Source of the DNA: Massospora cicadina
Lineage: Eukaryota; Entomophthoromycota; Entomophthoromycetes; Entomophthorales; Entomophthoraceae
Assembly (NCBI GenBank): GCA_022478985.1
Contig: JAKSZP010009238.1
Coordinates: forward strand, 62,001 to 126,000
Direction: 5' to 3'
DNA length: 64,000 bases
This document shows positions 1-12,879 of the stretch, piece by piece. A program made the position numbers and the translations under genes. Numbering within the stretch: position 1 is the stretch's first letter; each line of letters begins with the position of its first letter. The notes under the pieces were generated by a model. That model worked only from the letters and a program-made list of their open reading frames with translations. It was not told where the DNA came from and did no database searches.

Positions 1-1676
1 GGGATGAAACTGAATTGTTCTGGGGAGATGGTGGCAGATGCTACAGTCCCTAAACGGTTAGCCATGATTTTTGTTAAAATTTTGGTGTCTGTGTTTGTTA
101 GAGAAATGGGACGCCAGTTGGCTAAGTCTAGCCTATCCCCTTTCTTGAAGAGTGTGACCATAAAGGCCTCATGTCCTCCTGGTAGGAGGCGCGTTTCCAA
201 CAGGCTTTGGTTGAGTGAGGCTAGCAGCAATGGGGATATATATTTAAAATATTTTTTGTAGAACTCATATGGAATGCCATTTGGGCCTGGGCATTTTCAG
301 TTTGGCGCACCGCGAATGGTAGTCCATAATTCATTCGGAGTAATTAAATTCATTATTTCTGGGTATCAGAAAATGGTGCGGATATGAGCTCTGTCAAGAA
401 ATTCCGCCATTTCAGCCGGCTGAATTGGTTCAGCTCAGTATAACTTGGAGTAATATCTTTGCATTTTGATTGCCACTTCAGCCAGTGTGTCCACAATAGA
501 ATTATCTGATCTTTGCACCTGTGTGCAGGCCACGCTCTGGCGTGGTGCAAAAATTTTTTGAAGAAGTATGCGGTGCACTTATCACCTTTAGTGATGCGTG
601 TGGCCCTGTATTAGACACAAACCCAATGTTTGTGTTGCCTTTCAAGTGCGTTGAGGTGGGCTGCTGCCTCCACCCACTTCTGGCCCCATGCAGGGCTATA
701 TCCTGAGGCTGAAATGTTGGACTCCAAGTGGGCCAATTCTGCCAGCGCGCGATATAACCGCTGATGTAGCTCGTGAGCATCTGGATGAGAGATGGCGATA
801 GTGGCGGATGGTGTCTTCTTTGAAAGTTGCCAATGTGGAAATGGGGTCCGCACAAAATGGTGCAACAAACGATTTTGCCAAAGTTGCCTCTTCCACCCAC
901 ATGGAAAATCCTGGCGACGCGAGCTCTGGGGGCGAATTTTGCACCAACGTGGGGCCTTTGCAACTGTGACGGGTAAGTGTTATGATATTGAGACCAGTCG
1001 GTGGTCAGAGAATTCCATTTTCATTGTTTTGAAGTGGAAGATGTGGGGTTGAAATTTCGCCAGTGCTAGAATAAGGTCGATGCTAGTCATGGACCTTAAT
1101 TGGCCATTGTGGACGTGGGGACACGTCACGTTTTTGAGCAGGGGGGCATGTCATGGCAGCGCATCCATTAACCCAAGGGTGGCTTTTAGAACGCATAGTT
1201 CTACATGACCCTGTGGGGCGTGGTGTGAGGGCTTTAGTCCATTAGTGAGGTTAGCCAACAGTTCATGTCGCCAATTAGGAAAGAATCGGGGGGTAGCAGG
1301 CGGATTTGACTGACAAGTAAAATTCCTGACGCTCATGTGCACCGTTTGGGGTGTACATGTTGATTATTGTGTGTGCAACATCAGCCCATGAGAAGGTGAC
1401 AACGAGCACTCGGCCATTTAGGAATGTTTCTGAAGATGTAAATTTGAAAAAATTGTTTTTCCAAATTAGCACCCCACAGTGCTTTGACCAAAAGGATAGG
1501 GATGGTAGGAGCATTGTTTTCCAAGCTTCCTCAGAACCTCGTGGACAGTGGGACTCCTGGATGGCCAGGATATCCACGGGTAAATTGTTTTGTAAAAAAC
1601 TCAGTTTCCTAGCCTGGGATGGGGAGGCCTTGAGTCCAGCGATATTCAGCATCCCTAGAGTGAAGGTTTCCCCCAT
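1..1676 (-). pseudogene. LINE-1 ORF2: endonuclease and 5' part of reverse transcriptase (broken, partial)
   Basis: The open block 1676-1275 starts GMLNIAGL and contains ILAIQESHC, the catalytic Glu motif of the AP endonuclease family, then HCGVLIWK and a MYTPNG block equivalent to the VYAP motif. Between 963 and 350 lies the linker between endonuclease and RT. From about 300 down to 1 the frame reads KCPGPNGIPYEFYKKYF, then ...LFKKGDRLDLANWRPISL and ...PEQFSF, which are RT motifs 0 to 2. The palm with the FADD box would lie beyond the window. Stops and several frame changes mark it as a pseudogene. Confidence 0.75.
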
Positions 1677-1682
1677 CGCACC

Positions 1683-3099
1683 TTAGGTGTGAGGGGGTGG
1701 GCACCTGGGCCCACCATCCTCTTCCAGGTCCCCATGGGCTTTCACAGCAGCATGGGTATTAGCAGCAATGCTATTGGGGTTTTTGTTAATCTTTGTGGAA
1801 AGAGTCGCGTTGGCTTTGGCCTTCGCTTTTTGTTTTCCCGACGTCGGACGAATTTTTTGTGGTGCGGATAAGTTCAGTGCACTGTCAAGTGGGGCAAAAA
1901 AAATTTTCTGTTGGGATAGGTCCCAAGTCAGTTTCAACTGGGGCTTGGGTGCAGCGATTGGGTGAGATCGAATCTCCCATCAGATCCTTGGATTGAGTGG
2001 CCCATTTGGCATGGGCCTCCCAATCTGATTGGGTGATGGATTCTTGAGTTGCTTCCGCCGCATAGGTCTCCATGTCCTCCTGGCGTTGTGAGTGTGGGAT
2101 GGTGGTGGTGGCCTTGGTAGCTTCCTTGGCTGCGGTCCTACAGGCCTGCTTGGCCTTCTTCTGCTCCTGCGGGGAGATGGGCTTTACCAATAGGTAGCAG
2201 CCTTGTGCTCCTTACAGGAAAGCCTCCTTGGTGCTTGCGGTTGGTTCGTAGTGCGCCTCTCCGCTGGCCATGGCCGCTGAGGGGTGCTCTTGGAATGTGA
2301 CGCCCTCTTTGATGGGGCATGCGTGCGCCTTATGGCTGAACGTGTCACAGTGGGTGCAAATGGGGGGTGCGCTGTCCACGGTTACCCGGAATGGGTGGGT
2401 GGTGTGCCCTGCAATATCAATAAAGGTGGAGTGCGGGATCTGGGTTAGGTCCTTTGCGATCTCCTCAGTTGAGGTCAAAACTGTGATGGCTTTGCCGGTG
2501 CACAGGTGTGGCATCAGCGTGAAATGTTGCATTTCGAAAGATTGTATTTTGCTGTATATGGCGAGACCATCTTTCAGGTGTTGCTCCAAAATGTCACGTT
2601 TTACCGTAGTAGGCAAAAAGTCAAACGTGAGGAAAATTTGGTTTGATTTTGTCCATCTGGTGCATTTAGTTTTGATGACCTGTTGCCCTTTGGGGAGGTC
2701 GACCTCTATGCGCACCACTGCAGCCTTGTCTGCTGCTATTTTGCTTTCAAAACCTAGGTCCAGCCAACCACGCGTGACATGGAGTGAGGTGCAACTTACA
2801 CCGCGGTTGGGAAAATTTTGTATACATCTTCACAAAAATTTTTCCCATAGGGCCATTTTTTGGATGTCCTCTTACACATGGACTCCAAATTCCACCGACA
2901 AAAGTGGCTGGGAATGTGGCATGTTGATGTACTGGTTGCATCATGCTTGCCATGCGAGTATCTCCGGGGAAATAGTGACCGCTGGTTTTTTTAGATTTTT
3001 TTCTATTCCACCAAATTCTCTGGGGCGTTTTCGAATGTTAGAGGCCGCGGGCCTTCCGCCTGCTCCTCATGCCTTGCTTGCCCAACTGCTCCCAGACAT
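1683..3099 (-). pseudogene. LINE-1 ORF1, gag-like RNA-binding protein (broken)
   Basis: The start is the ATG at 3099, just inside the inferred element end. The N-terminal part is short and basic (a KRP-type stretch near codon 25) and aligns by eye with LINE-2 ORF1. The best open block, 2718-2212, holds an RRM-like fold region followed by a CCHC knuckle, CTHCDTFSHKAHACP (spacing C-X2-C-X4-H-X4-C). The next block, 2190-1885, is rich in Lys, Ala, Glu and Gln. LINE ORF1 proteins of this design bind the element RNA. Stops and frame changes separate the blocks, so no full product is possible. Confidence 0.72.
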
Positions 3100-3112
3100 G
3101 GGCGCAGACTAA

Positions 3113-4896
3113 TCCCTCTATGAGATTATCTAATAGATTTAGTCTTGAATTGAATGGGTTGCAAAAGTGTTTGCAACGAGAAAGAAAAGTCCTAGCTACA
3201 ATAATGTACTTGGCCTTTAAATTGCTTTTTGGAAGAGGGCCAACAACATCAATAGATACAGTGTGCTAGGCGAACTTGGGCTGAATAAGCTGGTAAGATG
3301 TGCTTTTTCAGAATGGTTTTGCCTTGACACTTACACGGCATTTTAATTTTTCTTGGATGCCAAAATGCATTGACTCTTAATATTAGAATTGCTTCAGATG
3401 CTCTTTTGTCTTTTTAAACCCGCCATGCCCTATGGCCTTATGCGCTAACATTATTTTGGTCTGTTCAGGATGAGGGTCTTGGTAAAATATATTTCTTGTC
3501 CTCAACGATCTTGTAAAGCATCCCATTTTTGGTAGTTGTATTTTCATAAATCAGGTAATAGTTTTTGGATAGGTTTGGGCTCATCTTGGTACTCTCCGCT
3601 GATTATTTTGTTAAACAACTCATCAGCGGCCATACTAAGTGTTGTAATAGTGGTCAGTTGGGAAAGTCATCAGCATTTTGATGTTTTACCCCAGTTAAAT
3701 GCTCAATTGTGCAGTCAAGCTTATAGTTTTAATGCCCAGCGGGCTAACTGGCCCCCAGTCTCTCTTAAGTTGTTCAGCCATCTTAGGGATGCTTGATCAG
3801 TAACAACTTTGAAATGAATACCTTAAAGATAGACCTAAAAATGTTTGCAAGCATATATGACACTAAGCATTATCATTCTGTCATCATGTAAATTCTCTTG
3901 AGAACATTGCAGATCTGACTAGTAAAGGCAACCAATGTTCTTCACCATCTTCCCCAATCTGAGATAAAACATCCCTCACTGCCGTTAGGGATGCGTCAGT
4001 CTGAACAACAGATTCACAATCAAAGTCCAGGTATCAAAGAGCAGGTGCACCCAATAGTGCCGATTAGAGTTAATTAAATCCATTTTGGCAAGCTGGAGTC
4101 CAGTCAAATGGGACCTTATACTTATTTAGATAGAAAAGCGGATCTCCAAGCTATGCAATGTTGGTAATAAATTGTCAATAGTACCCAATCATGCTTAGGA
4201 ATACTTGAATATTGCTCTTGGATTTTGGTCATTTCATTTTGGAGATGGCATCCAACTTAATGGGTTAGGGCCAGAAACCTACTTTGTCAATTATAAAGCC
4301 GAGGTATAATAGCTGATCTTTGAAGGACTGGCGTTTTTTGGGCTTTATTTTTAAGTTTGCAGCTGCTTGTCTTCTGAAAAATCTCCTCTAAGTGTTCCAG
4401 GTTGGCATCAAAATTGCGGCTGAAAACGTTGATACCTTCAAGGTACACTAGTACACATGACAACTTTAAATCTCTCAGGATTGTGTTCATGGACCTCTGG
4501 AAGGTAGTCAGTGCATTGCAAAGCCCTTGAGGAATTCTCGTTGTCTGGACTAAGCCCTCTTAGGTTATTATTGCACATTTCTCGAGCTCCTCTTTAGGCA
4601 GATCTATTTGCCAATAACCACTGATAAGGTTCATTGCCAAGAAGAACTTCTCTCCCCTTATCCTTCCCAAGGCATCGTCAATTTAAGGCAGAGGGTACAA
4701 GTCCTTCTTTATAATGTTGTTTAATTTCCAGTAATTGATGACTACCCAGTTGCTTCAAGCTTTTTTCCACTATTAAAATTTGTGCCGTCCAGAGATTTTT
4801 TGAAGGCACTAACATGCCGCAATTAAGCTGTTCCTTAATCCCCTTGGACACAGCTTCTTCTGATAATTTTAAGCATCTAATCATGTGCAATTAAAT
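3113..4896 (-). pseudogene. Element A pol, 3' part: reverse transcriptase, RNase H, integrase start (broken)
   Basis: Reading down the minus strand, 4890-4250 is reverse transcriptase (KEQLNCGMLVPSKNLW, then DLKLSCVLVYLEG, where YLEG replaces the YXDD catalytic box). The region 4240-3780 is a GYYRQFI block and RNase H, with VVQTDASLTAV retaining the catalytic Asp. The region 3450-3300 is the integrase HHCC region (AHKAIGHGGFKKTKEH). From 3280 to 3115 the integrase core begins with SIDVVGPLP. The frame then stops at LINE-1, which interrupted the integrase. The RT is joined across LINE-2 to the protease and gag part above 10.1 kb. It is heavily decayed and needs many frame changes to follow. 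Confidence 0.7.
4889..4896. repeat. Target-site duplication of LINE-2, left copy
   Basis: AATTAAAT occurs here and at 10135-10142, bracketing LINE-2. On both sides the flanking sequence is minus-strand Ty3 element A. At 8 bases and low complexity it could be partly chance. Confidence 0.5.
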
Positions 4897-5005
4897 GTTT
4901 CTTTCTTGTAACAATCACTTTAGTTACTACAATTCAACCTGAACAGTAAATTTGGATAATCACAAACAGGAAAAATTGGCGACTTTAATACAAAAATAAT
5001 ACAAC

Positions 5006-6028
5006 ATGGGCGAGCATCGCGGTGAGCGGTGCGCTTAATGGTGCAACTAAGGGCAAGAAACGCCCTGGAGAGGGACTAGGAACCCAATCTGTAAAAAAAG
5101 TTGCAAACTCAGACACCGTCTGGGTTTATGGTATTTACTGTAAAACACGCGCAATACATGTACATTTAATTCAACCAACCTTTGTCAAAGGTGGAGCATG
5201 GGATCAGACTCTTCCTTGGGGATGAGTCAACGCCCTGTGGGAGAAAACATGTGAGGCACAGCCCACACTTTTCCCTCACGCGGTGTACATAGCCACCAAC
5301 AACATGGGCTGCAGCTGGATCAACATTAGTTTTGAAACAGCCAATGAAGCCAATGCCGCATTAAAAGTCTGTGTGGAAATTGCCCTCCCTGAGGGCAAAA
5401 AATTGTGCACACCGTGCACACCAGATGGAACAAAGCGAAAACTTTGTTCATCTCCTTTGACTCGCTCCCCACCAACCTTCCTTGTAAGGTAATTGAGGAG
5501 AAGTTCTGCAAAGGTCTCATGGCCTACGGAGAAATCCAACAACTCAAATTACAGCGATTTTACTTAATGCCCAACCTGTACACGGGCAAAGCTATCACTG
5601 TAATCAATCCCTTCCCAGAAGTGGAAGAGGATTTATCCAGAATTCCCTGCACAGCAGAATTTCACTTTGCAGATGGCCAGTCAGCTGCATTCTGAGTTAA
5701 AAAAGAACGTGCACTGCCCATTTGTAACCACTGTGGCTCACTGGGCCACAAGGAACATGCATGCCCTGTGAAAGAGGGCTTAATGGAAAAAGATTTCTGT
5801 GAAGAAGCTATGGACAAAGATAATGAAAACTTCGCCAAAATGACTGATGGCCACCACCCATTCAGCTGGGGTGAAGATGGATTATACTCCATCGTGGACC
5901 CAGTTACAAGTAAACAACGTAAAGCAGCACAAAAAGCCTGCAAGAGAGCAGCGGCTGAAGTGGCAGCACACGCAGAGTCCACCATTAACCCCAGAAAAAT
6001 TTGGGAGGATATTTCAGATATTCACTGA
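5006..6028 (+). pseudogene. LINE-2 ORF1, gag-like RNA-binding protein (broken)
   Basis: The start is the ATG at 5006, close to the element 5' end. A KKRPGEG basic block near the start matches the KRPREFGG block of LINE-1 ORF1. The RRM-like section (5405-5695, with SFDSLPTNLP and LMPNLYTGKAITV) matches LINE-1 motif for motif. It is followed by the CCHC knuckle CNHCGSLGHKEHACP near 5725-5770 and a charged, Ala/Lys-rich C-terminus that ends at 6028. At least one frameshift and a TGA (near 5694) break it. Confidence 0.75.
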
Positions 6029-6427
6029 ACCAACCAATCAGAACAATATGCCCAGGTCGAAAATTTTCACAGTAACCAGACTGAGCCACAAAGCGTCATC
6101 AGTCATGCACATACTGAGGAACAATGCAACCGTAATTTGGGCGAAAAATGTGTGTGCACAATGCAAATAAAGTCGAACCTCAAAAATATAAAATTCAATC
6201 AACAATCTGCATCAAATCAACATGAGACCTGTGCGGGAAAAGTTGACGCAAATGCAAAAAACTGCAATTCCCTTGAATCATTGGGTCAGATCAAGGGAAC
6301 CAACAATGGCAGTGAAAGAGTTGGAGTACAGACGCGGAGCATGGCCAAAATGAGCTGCAGTGGGATAGGGCCAGAGGGCCCTCCCAACCACTCCTGAGGC
6401 GCCGCAGGCACCTCAGTATCAATAGGG

Positions 6428-9400
6428 ATGCTAAACATCGCGGAAGCCAGGGCACATATGTCCCAAGCCAAAAAGCTAGCATTCCTGCGAAAACCTCTTG
6501 TAGACATCTTGGCCATCCAAGAAACCCACTGCCTACAAGAGGAAGAAGAATCCTGCTCAACCAGGGTCGCACCATCACAATCAGTATGGACGTCTCACTG
6601 TGGGGTGATAGTCCAAAACAAAAAAAAATTTAAAATTAAAAACTCATCATCACACTTGCACAGTCAAGTCCTGGTAGCAACAATCACATGCCAAGATGAA
6701 ATAATTTTTTAGCATGTATCTATGCACCGTGCACTGCAACTGAGAGAAAACAATTTTTTGAAAGCATCTTTACTCTCACCCTCCCACCAGATATCATCAT
6801 GTTAGGCGATTTCAACTGCTGGGATAATCCCAATACAGATCAATGGCCTAATCCCAGGGATACCCACCTGGACACATTGAATATCGCACAATGAAGGCAT
6901 CTCTTGGCTTACAGGATGCTCTTCCCCCCAATTCACCAATCCTTCCCCACATGATGAGACCCAACATATTTGAGGGAGTGCTCATATCAATGAGTTGTAT
7001 TGACCACATCCTCATCCCGCAATCCCACTACTCAAGAATCTCCAAATTTACAAAAAAAAAGATCACTTTTTCTGACCACTGATTAGTTACGGTGCAGTTA
7101 GCGCCAACCCAATCCCACACACAGGTGTCGCCTTGGAGAAAGCTTCACCCAGAAAATTTAAAATTGACTGAGATATCCAACTGGGTTGAAAACAAGGCTA
7201 CAAACCCAGAATTCACAGCCCCATCTACTTCAGATCCCATCAGAACATGGGGAGATTTCAAAAAGGATTTAATTAACAAAACCTGACATATTGCATCACA
7301 TAAGCACACTGCGGACATGGCCACAATCAAGCGTACCTTGGTGGAACTAGACCACCTGGAAATAAATACTCCAAGATCTGGTTATAGCCCTAACTGGGGA
7401 CGCAAATGGGCAGAAATTTCAGCCTGACTTAACAATCTCATCTTTGAACACCAACACAGAATCAAAGTATCGAACAAAGGTAAGTTCATAAAGGATTGCG
7501 AAAACCTGTTCAACATACTTCTTCCACTAATTCCATTCCCGCGGAAACCAGCCCACATGCACACAGGTCCACAAGTCAAACGGCATTGTGGCAACTGACC
7601 CTGAGGAGGTCAAGGCGGAAGTACACTGCTATTACACCAAATTATATCGTGAAACACCAAAAAATTTGCATAAAAATTATAGAATTTACTATAACTGCCA
7701 AGATACAGAGTACACCACCAAATTACAATATACTATCCCTTATTACACAGGAGGAACTTTGGGAAACAATTCGCGGTGCACCACGTAGGAAATGCCCAGG
7801 GCCTGATGGGATGCTCTATGGATTTTTAAAAAATATTTTCAACAAATTGCCCCCCTCCTATTGGCGTCTATGAACCAAAGCTTGTTAGAAACACGCCTAA
7901 TTACCAGGAGGTCATGAATCCTATGTTATAACCTTGTATAAAAAGGGTGACAAGAAGGACTGGCCAACTGGCACCCAATTGCACTCTCCAATATTGACAC
8001 AAAAAACTAACAAAAATTTTAGCAGCCAGATTAGGCGCAATTGCCTCTGAAGTCCTGTCACCCAACCAGTTTGGGTTTATACCAGGGCGTTCAATCTGGA
8101 ACAACATTCACCCTGTTGCAAACATTTGCCAATCCAAAGCAACTGGTGCCCTGGTCTTCTTGGATCAGGAAAAGGCGTATGACCGTGTTAGCTGGCCATA
8201 CCTAAAAGAATATCTACATGCCTTCAAACTCCCACCAAGATTCATAAAATGGGCGATGCTCCTAACAGAATCTGCAACCATGGCTGTATGTGGCCCTGGA
8301 TTTCTAACAAACAAGATTAAACCACACAGAGGGCTCAAACAAGGGGATCCCCTCAGCCCACTGCTATATAACTTCAGCTTTGACCCACTCCTCCGAGTAA
8401 CTGACTCACATCTCATGGGGATAACCGCACAAGGACAACTAACAGTCAAGATACTGGCCTTTGCAGATGACTGCGTAGCAGGTATAGCAAACAATGAAGA
8501 TGCCTGACAGCTGGAACGCACTCTAGAGGAATACTCCAAGGTGAGCAATGCATCGCTCAACAAAAGGAAGACAGAAATCATCCTCTTAGGCAAATATACA
8601 AACAATTGGGCCACAACATCAGAACCTCTTACCAACAATCGAAGAAAGAACCCAATCATTTTACCCTTTGCAACACCTCCCACTAACACACCTTTCCGAC
8701 ACCTTGGAATCTGGATAGAATCAGGGGGATATGCTAATGAGACAATGGAAAGTAACCTGTTACAACGGTTATCCAAATGCGTAGCCTCCCTCAAGGGGAG
8801 AACCCCCAGGATTAACAGGACGAGTTACAGTTGCTAACTCGCTCATCCTCCCAATACTGTGGTACCAGGCCCATGTGATAGCCTTCTCACCTACCTTTAT
8901 AACCTCAATTCGCGCGCTTATCCAGGGCTGGCTGTGGCCTGGCTCTCACCCTCCTACACGGATGGAAACACTATTTGGCCCACGCTCAAGTGGAGGCATG
9001 GGACTAATAGATTTCGAGAGCCACGCCAATCACATCCTAGGTACCTGGATAAAGGAAATCCTTGCTCCAGACCTCCCGCAACAACATTGGTCCAGAGCAT
9101 TAAGGACTAACTTTGCACAGGCGCTCAAATTAACCAACCCACATAGTCCACCCAGACTACTTTCATACCTTGCCAAGCACCCTACTGCAACAGGTCCGCA
9201 TGGAACCTCCCCTCATTTCAAACATATCCTCCAAACTATCCGCTGTATGGGATGGGCCATAGAGAACATGGGTACTATACAGGGAAGGGGACGACCCAGC
9301 CCCCAATTCAAATTAAGAAACCCAGAAAACCACCCCCAGAGGGATATACGCAACAACCCCAAACATAGCTAGGATAGAATACCTAGATATGCTGGACATT

Positions 9401-9948
9401 CCCTATGATTTAACCACACAGAAAGCAATGTGGAAAATGACACACCACCCACTCTACAACCAAGGATAAGAGCAAACGCCTGGCGCTATCTGAAAAGGAC
9501 CTATAGGACGGCGGACCGCTCCAACTCCCTCCACAAAACATGTGCAGTATGTGGAGGGGAGGGATCCCTACATCACCGCCTAGAAACATGCCCCCTAACC
9601 AAAGCTATATGGCAGGAAGTCGCACGCCTGCTCAAGATTCAAAATGAACAGGAATTCTCAATATCAAAGAGCATCTTCGCGCTCTAGATTGAGTCACCAA
9701 TCCCATCTACCCTCCGCTCCCTAATAATACCTATTGCAATGTGGACTATATACACAATTGCATTAGATGCGTTCAAGGGCACAGTCCCAACCATTCATGG
9801 GATTTTCAACAGATTCCATGTCCACTTACTAGAGCACTCTCAAGCCTGGCTCTATGGATATATGAGACCAAGACAAAAAGCGCTCATAGAATCATGGTTC
9901 CACTCTGGTTCCTTCACACAGATCCTTTCCTTCACACCTGCTCCATAG
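6428..9948 (+). pseudogene. LINE-2 ORF2: endonuclease - reverse transcriptase - zinc finger (broken)
   Basis: The domain order is complete. The endonuclease at 6428-7080 has ILAIQETHC, LGDFNCWDN and a final SDH. A linker follows at 7090-7760. Reverse transcriptase at 7770-8510 has KCPGPDG, QFGFIPGRSIW, DQEKAYDRVSW, GLKQGDPLSPLLYN and the catalytic LAFADDC, all intact in one open block (8160-8507). The thumb and connection occupy 8540-9370. A CAVCGG...H...C zinc-finger-like motif at 9540-9600 is typical of fungal and plant L1-like ORF2, and the frame ends at 9948. The enzyme would nick target DNA and prime cDNA synthesis there. Stops near 7110, 8506 and 9680 and several frame changes inactivate it. 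Confidence 0.83.
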
Positions 9949-10134
9949 TAGGGGAAACCCCTTTTGGAGTAGCGCACCAACCCCCCATACCTAGCAGCCC
10001 CGCTGGCAACAGGGGTAACTTGAGTACCCTGGGGTGTCCAATTTTTTTATATTTGTTAGTTATTCTCTTAGTTTCACGTATATTTGGTAATGTCCATCCC
10101 CTGGTCAGCTTACCTCAGTTAAGTAAATTATTGT

Positions 10135-10142
10135 AATTAAAT
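10135..10142. repeat. Target-site duplication of LINE-2, right copy
   Basis: This is the second copy of AATTAAAT. Beyond it the minus-strand frame of element A resumes with the protease-RT linker. Confidence 0.5.
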
Positions 10143-12879
10143 TGGTTTATAATCTCAGGTTCAATATTGTGGATGATAACTTAGCACTTTCTAAGTCAAA
10201 ATCATCTTGTTCAAATATTGCCCGGCATTTAAAAATAACTCCTGAGCTTGGCCTTTCTCAGAGATGTTCAGGTTACTTCAATATGCCATAGGGACAACAT
10301 TATTAATGCTAAGTAGGTCCTTATCAGGAAGCCCTAATTTAAAAAAGTTCTGAACTCATGGATTAAGCTGATTTACGTGATAAAAACGGATGCAGAAAAG
10401 CGATTGTTTGATGTCACTTGAGGGAGATGGGTCGATTTAGCAGGTTTTCAACAAGATGTAAATTTCTCCAAGGCAAGGAATGATAATACCAGGAGCAATA
10501 TTCATCTTGAATCTATATTTATATCATGGTTGATTACTTCACCATAAAGTCCTTCTGGGATATTAATTGTCAATTCCGTCAGGACGACTAATTGATAACC
10601 AGATGATATATAATGTGCTGATTTGACCAAAGTGGGATGCCCTTCGACTTATAGATCTGGGTGGGTAGTATTTCTATCTTATATCACGCTCTGACGTACT
10701 CAATTGGGACTACTTCATCTTTGTAGGCCAGATTTATGAATAAGCTAGACTTCTTCTTCTCAACTGCCCTATCCTTATTATAGTAAAGCGGTATAGCCTG
10801 TCTAAGAATGGTAAGTAGTATCCTTATTATTGGTAACAACTCCATATCTTTTCAGAAAATCAGTTCTAAAGGATATCATAGCTTGTATTTGGCAACAATA
10901 TGGAAGATGCTGTCACTACAATAGATTTGAATCTGAATATAGGGTACTGCATATACCCATCAATTTAGTTGTGCGCGCTCCAGATATACCATATCCTGAC
11001 CATGGGCAACATCAGGCGCAATTTTCCACTTTTTAACTAGCTTTGTGCTGAATATATTGATCTGGGAACCACTATTGATGATGGCTAAACTTGCACCTTG
11101 TTTACTGCTAGGTCCACATAAGTACATTCATAGTAGTTTCAGAGGTATTTATTGTGTGAATACTATGATTGTTGTCCGATTCCAGATGTGATTTCATACT
11201 TGAGCAAATTTCTGGGAAGTTATCTGTTATGGTATTCATGTTAATGGCTACTTGTACATTGTTAAGCAAAGGTAGGTTAATTTAAACATCCAGTCTGGAG
11301 GTCTAAACCCTGATCAATAATCTGTTTTGCATAAGGTTTTACACCTCTGCTCGGGATTCTTTGGTAATTTTCAAGGGTTTAGCCGCTTTTTCTTTGGCCT
11401 GAGTAGTGACCATAAGGACATAATAGCCACAATATGGTGGAGGTTATCTTTGGCAACATCTTTAGCCCTAAAGAGCTCGTTAGGTTCAAGCAGAATGGTT
11501 TGGTGAACATTGGTGGAGTTAAAGAATTCCGCCTTTATCCCAACTGCTCTTTTCCCACCTTGCTGTCACTGTTGGTTTATAGAGCAACGTTGACTTCAGG
11601 ATTTTTGTCTGACTGTCTGTAGCATTGGCTAGCAAAATGCCCTTTTTGACCACATTTGGGACATTTAATTGGCACTAACTGCTGTTTTTACTCAATTTTT
11701 TGGTTTGTAGTTCAAGAATTTTTCCCATGGTTAGACATAAGGTTGCTTTTTGGGCCCAAAAACCGGAATTTTTGCTGGTCCTTGGGTTGTTTAGGGGTAT
11801 CAAAACTGCAGGAACATCTTCTTAAGTAATTGGCAAGTTCTTGAGTTTCTATTTCTCCATTGAATGCAAGTAATATGACATGGTGCAAGTCACAGTAGTG
11901 CATAACTGCGTGTTCCATTACAATCTTATTAAACTTATCTATTGCGTTGCACCTGAGCAAGCCTTGTGCCTCATGGAAAAATATGTCTGCAAAGTTCTTT
12001 ATTAGTCTCATTCTGCTTGAATTCAAAATTAAGAAGCTCTTTTTTCGGGCCTCTAATTTTCCAGGCCCTCCAAATCGTTTTGTCATCACAATTTTGGCAT
12101 CCATATAGGACCAATCATCACCCAAATAGGGCTTAACGAGAGCACAACTATGGGCATTGAGTTAGTTTATTAGTGCTGATCCTTTTACATAGTCTGATGC
12201 TCCTGCGTTGCTTTTAAAAATAGCTTAAGAGAAGAGTGAACGTTCCCATTCATATCAAACTGTGGCAAATTCAATGGTTTAAAGTCATCTCTCCATGTTT
12301 CAGGCAAAGGTGTTGTACTTCTTCTAGTACTTAAACGTCTTGTATCTCTATATAAATTGGCCCTCTTTCCCATTGGGTATTGTTGTGAGTCAGGATTGAT
12401 GACAGAGCTTTAGGCATAGGAGGGATGTTTACAATATCAGTTTTTGCATTGGTGTCAATTTCTGATGATTCAATTTCATTATATCTTGCTCCAAACTACT
12501 GGATTCTGATACTTGTATTCACCCTTAAAACGTTTTTATGAATTGTTTTTTGGCCAAATGGGCAGATCTTTTTCCAATTTCTCTATTGTCAAGGCTGGAT
12601 GAGAACCGGCAGCTTTTCTTTTGAGAGATTAAAACTCTTTTTTAAGGTGGTCATGTTCCTTTTTGAATAAAGCTTGATTGGAAGTTATGCTTTTAATAAC
12701 TTTGGCCATACTGTCTACTCAGTTTTTTGCAGTCGATAATTGCATTCTGAGTTCCCAAATCTCTTAAGTAATTTAAGTATTTCTGGCCTGCAATCTTGAC
12801 ACAACAATCCAAATTTTAAAAATTTCTCTTTAATCTTGGAATCCTCATCACCCCTAATGGGGACTGCTGGTAATGCTGC
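10143..12879 (-). pseudogene. Element A gag and protease part (broken)
   Basis: On the minus strand, 12373-12185 carries the gag start block (LPQFDMNGNVHSSLKLF) and 12125-11712 the retrotransposon-gag capsid domain. An intact knuckle CPKCGQKGHFASQC lies at about 11690-11640. At 11120-10990 is a protease-like block reading AIINSGSQINIFST, with Asn where retropepsins have the catalytic Asp. The region 10330-10143 is the linker into RT (FEQDDFDL, then VIIHNIEPEI). The frame continues at 4896 beyond LINE-2, and to the right it is cut by element D at 12,880. The family resembles elements B and C. Many stops are present. Confidence 0.68.
12875..12879. repeat. Target-site duplication of element D, left copy
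   Basis: GCTGC abuts the left LTR start; GATGC abuts the right LTR end at 33,894. Four of five bases match, which is acceptable for an old insertion. Confidence 0.5.

Larger units (their letters stand above)
1..3112 (-). mobile_element. LINE-1: non-LTR retrotransposon, truncated by the window edge
   Basis: This is a minus-strand LINE with two reading frames: a gag-like ORF1 with a CCHC zinc knuckle, and an ORF2 with an AP-type endonuclease followed by the start of reverse transcriptase. The 5' end is near 3112, because the minus-strand integrase frame of element A stops there and the ORF1 ATG follows at 3099. The 3' half of ORF2 lies outside the window. ORF1 and ORF2 resemble those of LINE-2 at 4.9-10.1 kb, so the two are diverged copies of one clade in opposite orientation. 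The copy is dead, with several stops and frameshifts. The type is confident; the exact 5' boundary is uncertain by about 20 bases. Confidence 0.8.
4897..10134 (+). mobile_element. LINE-2: near full-length non-LTR retrotransposon inserted in element A
   Basis: This plus-strand element has a short 5' leader (4897-5005), a gag-like ORF1, an ORF2 with endonuclease, reverse transcriptase and C-terminal zinc finger, and a 3' tail of about 185 bases (9949-10134) with T-rich runs and a final TTATTG-like stretch. It interrupts the minus-strand pol of element A: protease-RT linker on the right, RT on the left. AATTAAAT at 4889-4896 and again at 10135-10142 is the likely target duplication. It belongs to the same clade as LINE-1. 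Several stops and frameshifts make it inactive, although the RT palm is intact. Confidence 0.82.

Noticed and set aside
2270..3112. 280-codon plus-strand ORF opposite LINE-1 ORF1
   Set aside because: Shadow: the minus strand carries gag blocks and a CCHC knuckle over the same bases.
8165..8794. 209-codon minus-strand ORF
   Set aside because: Antisense of the LINE-2 RT palm, which has clear motifs on the plus strand.
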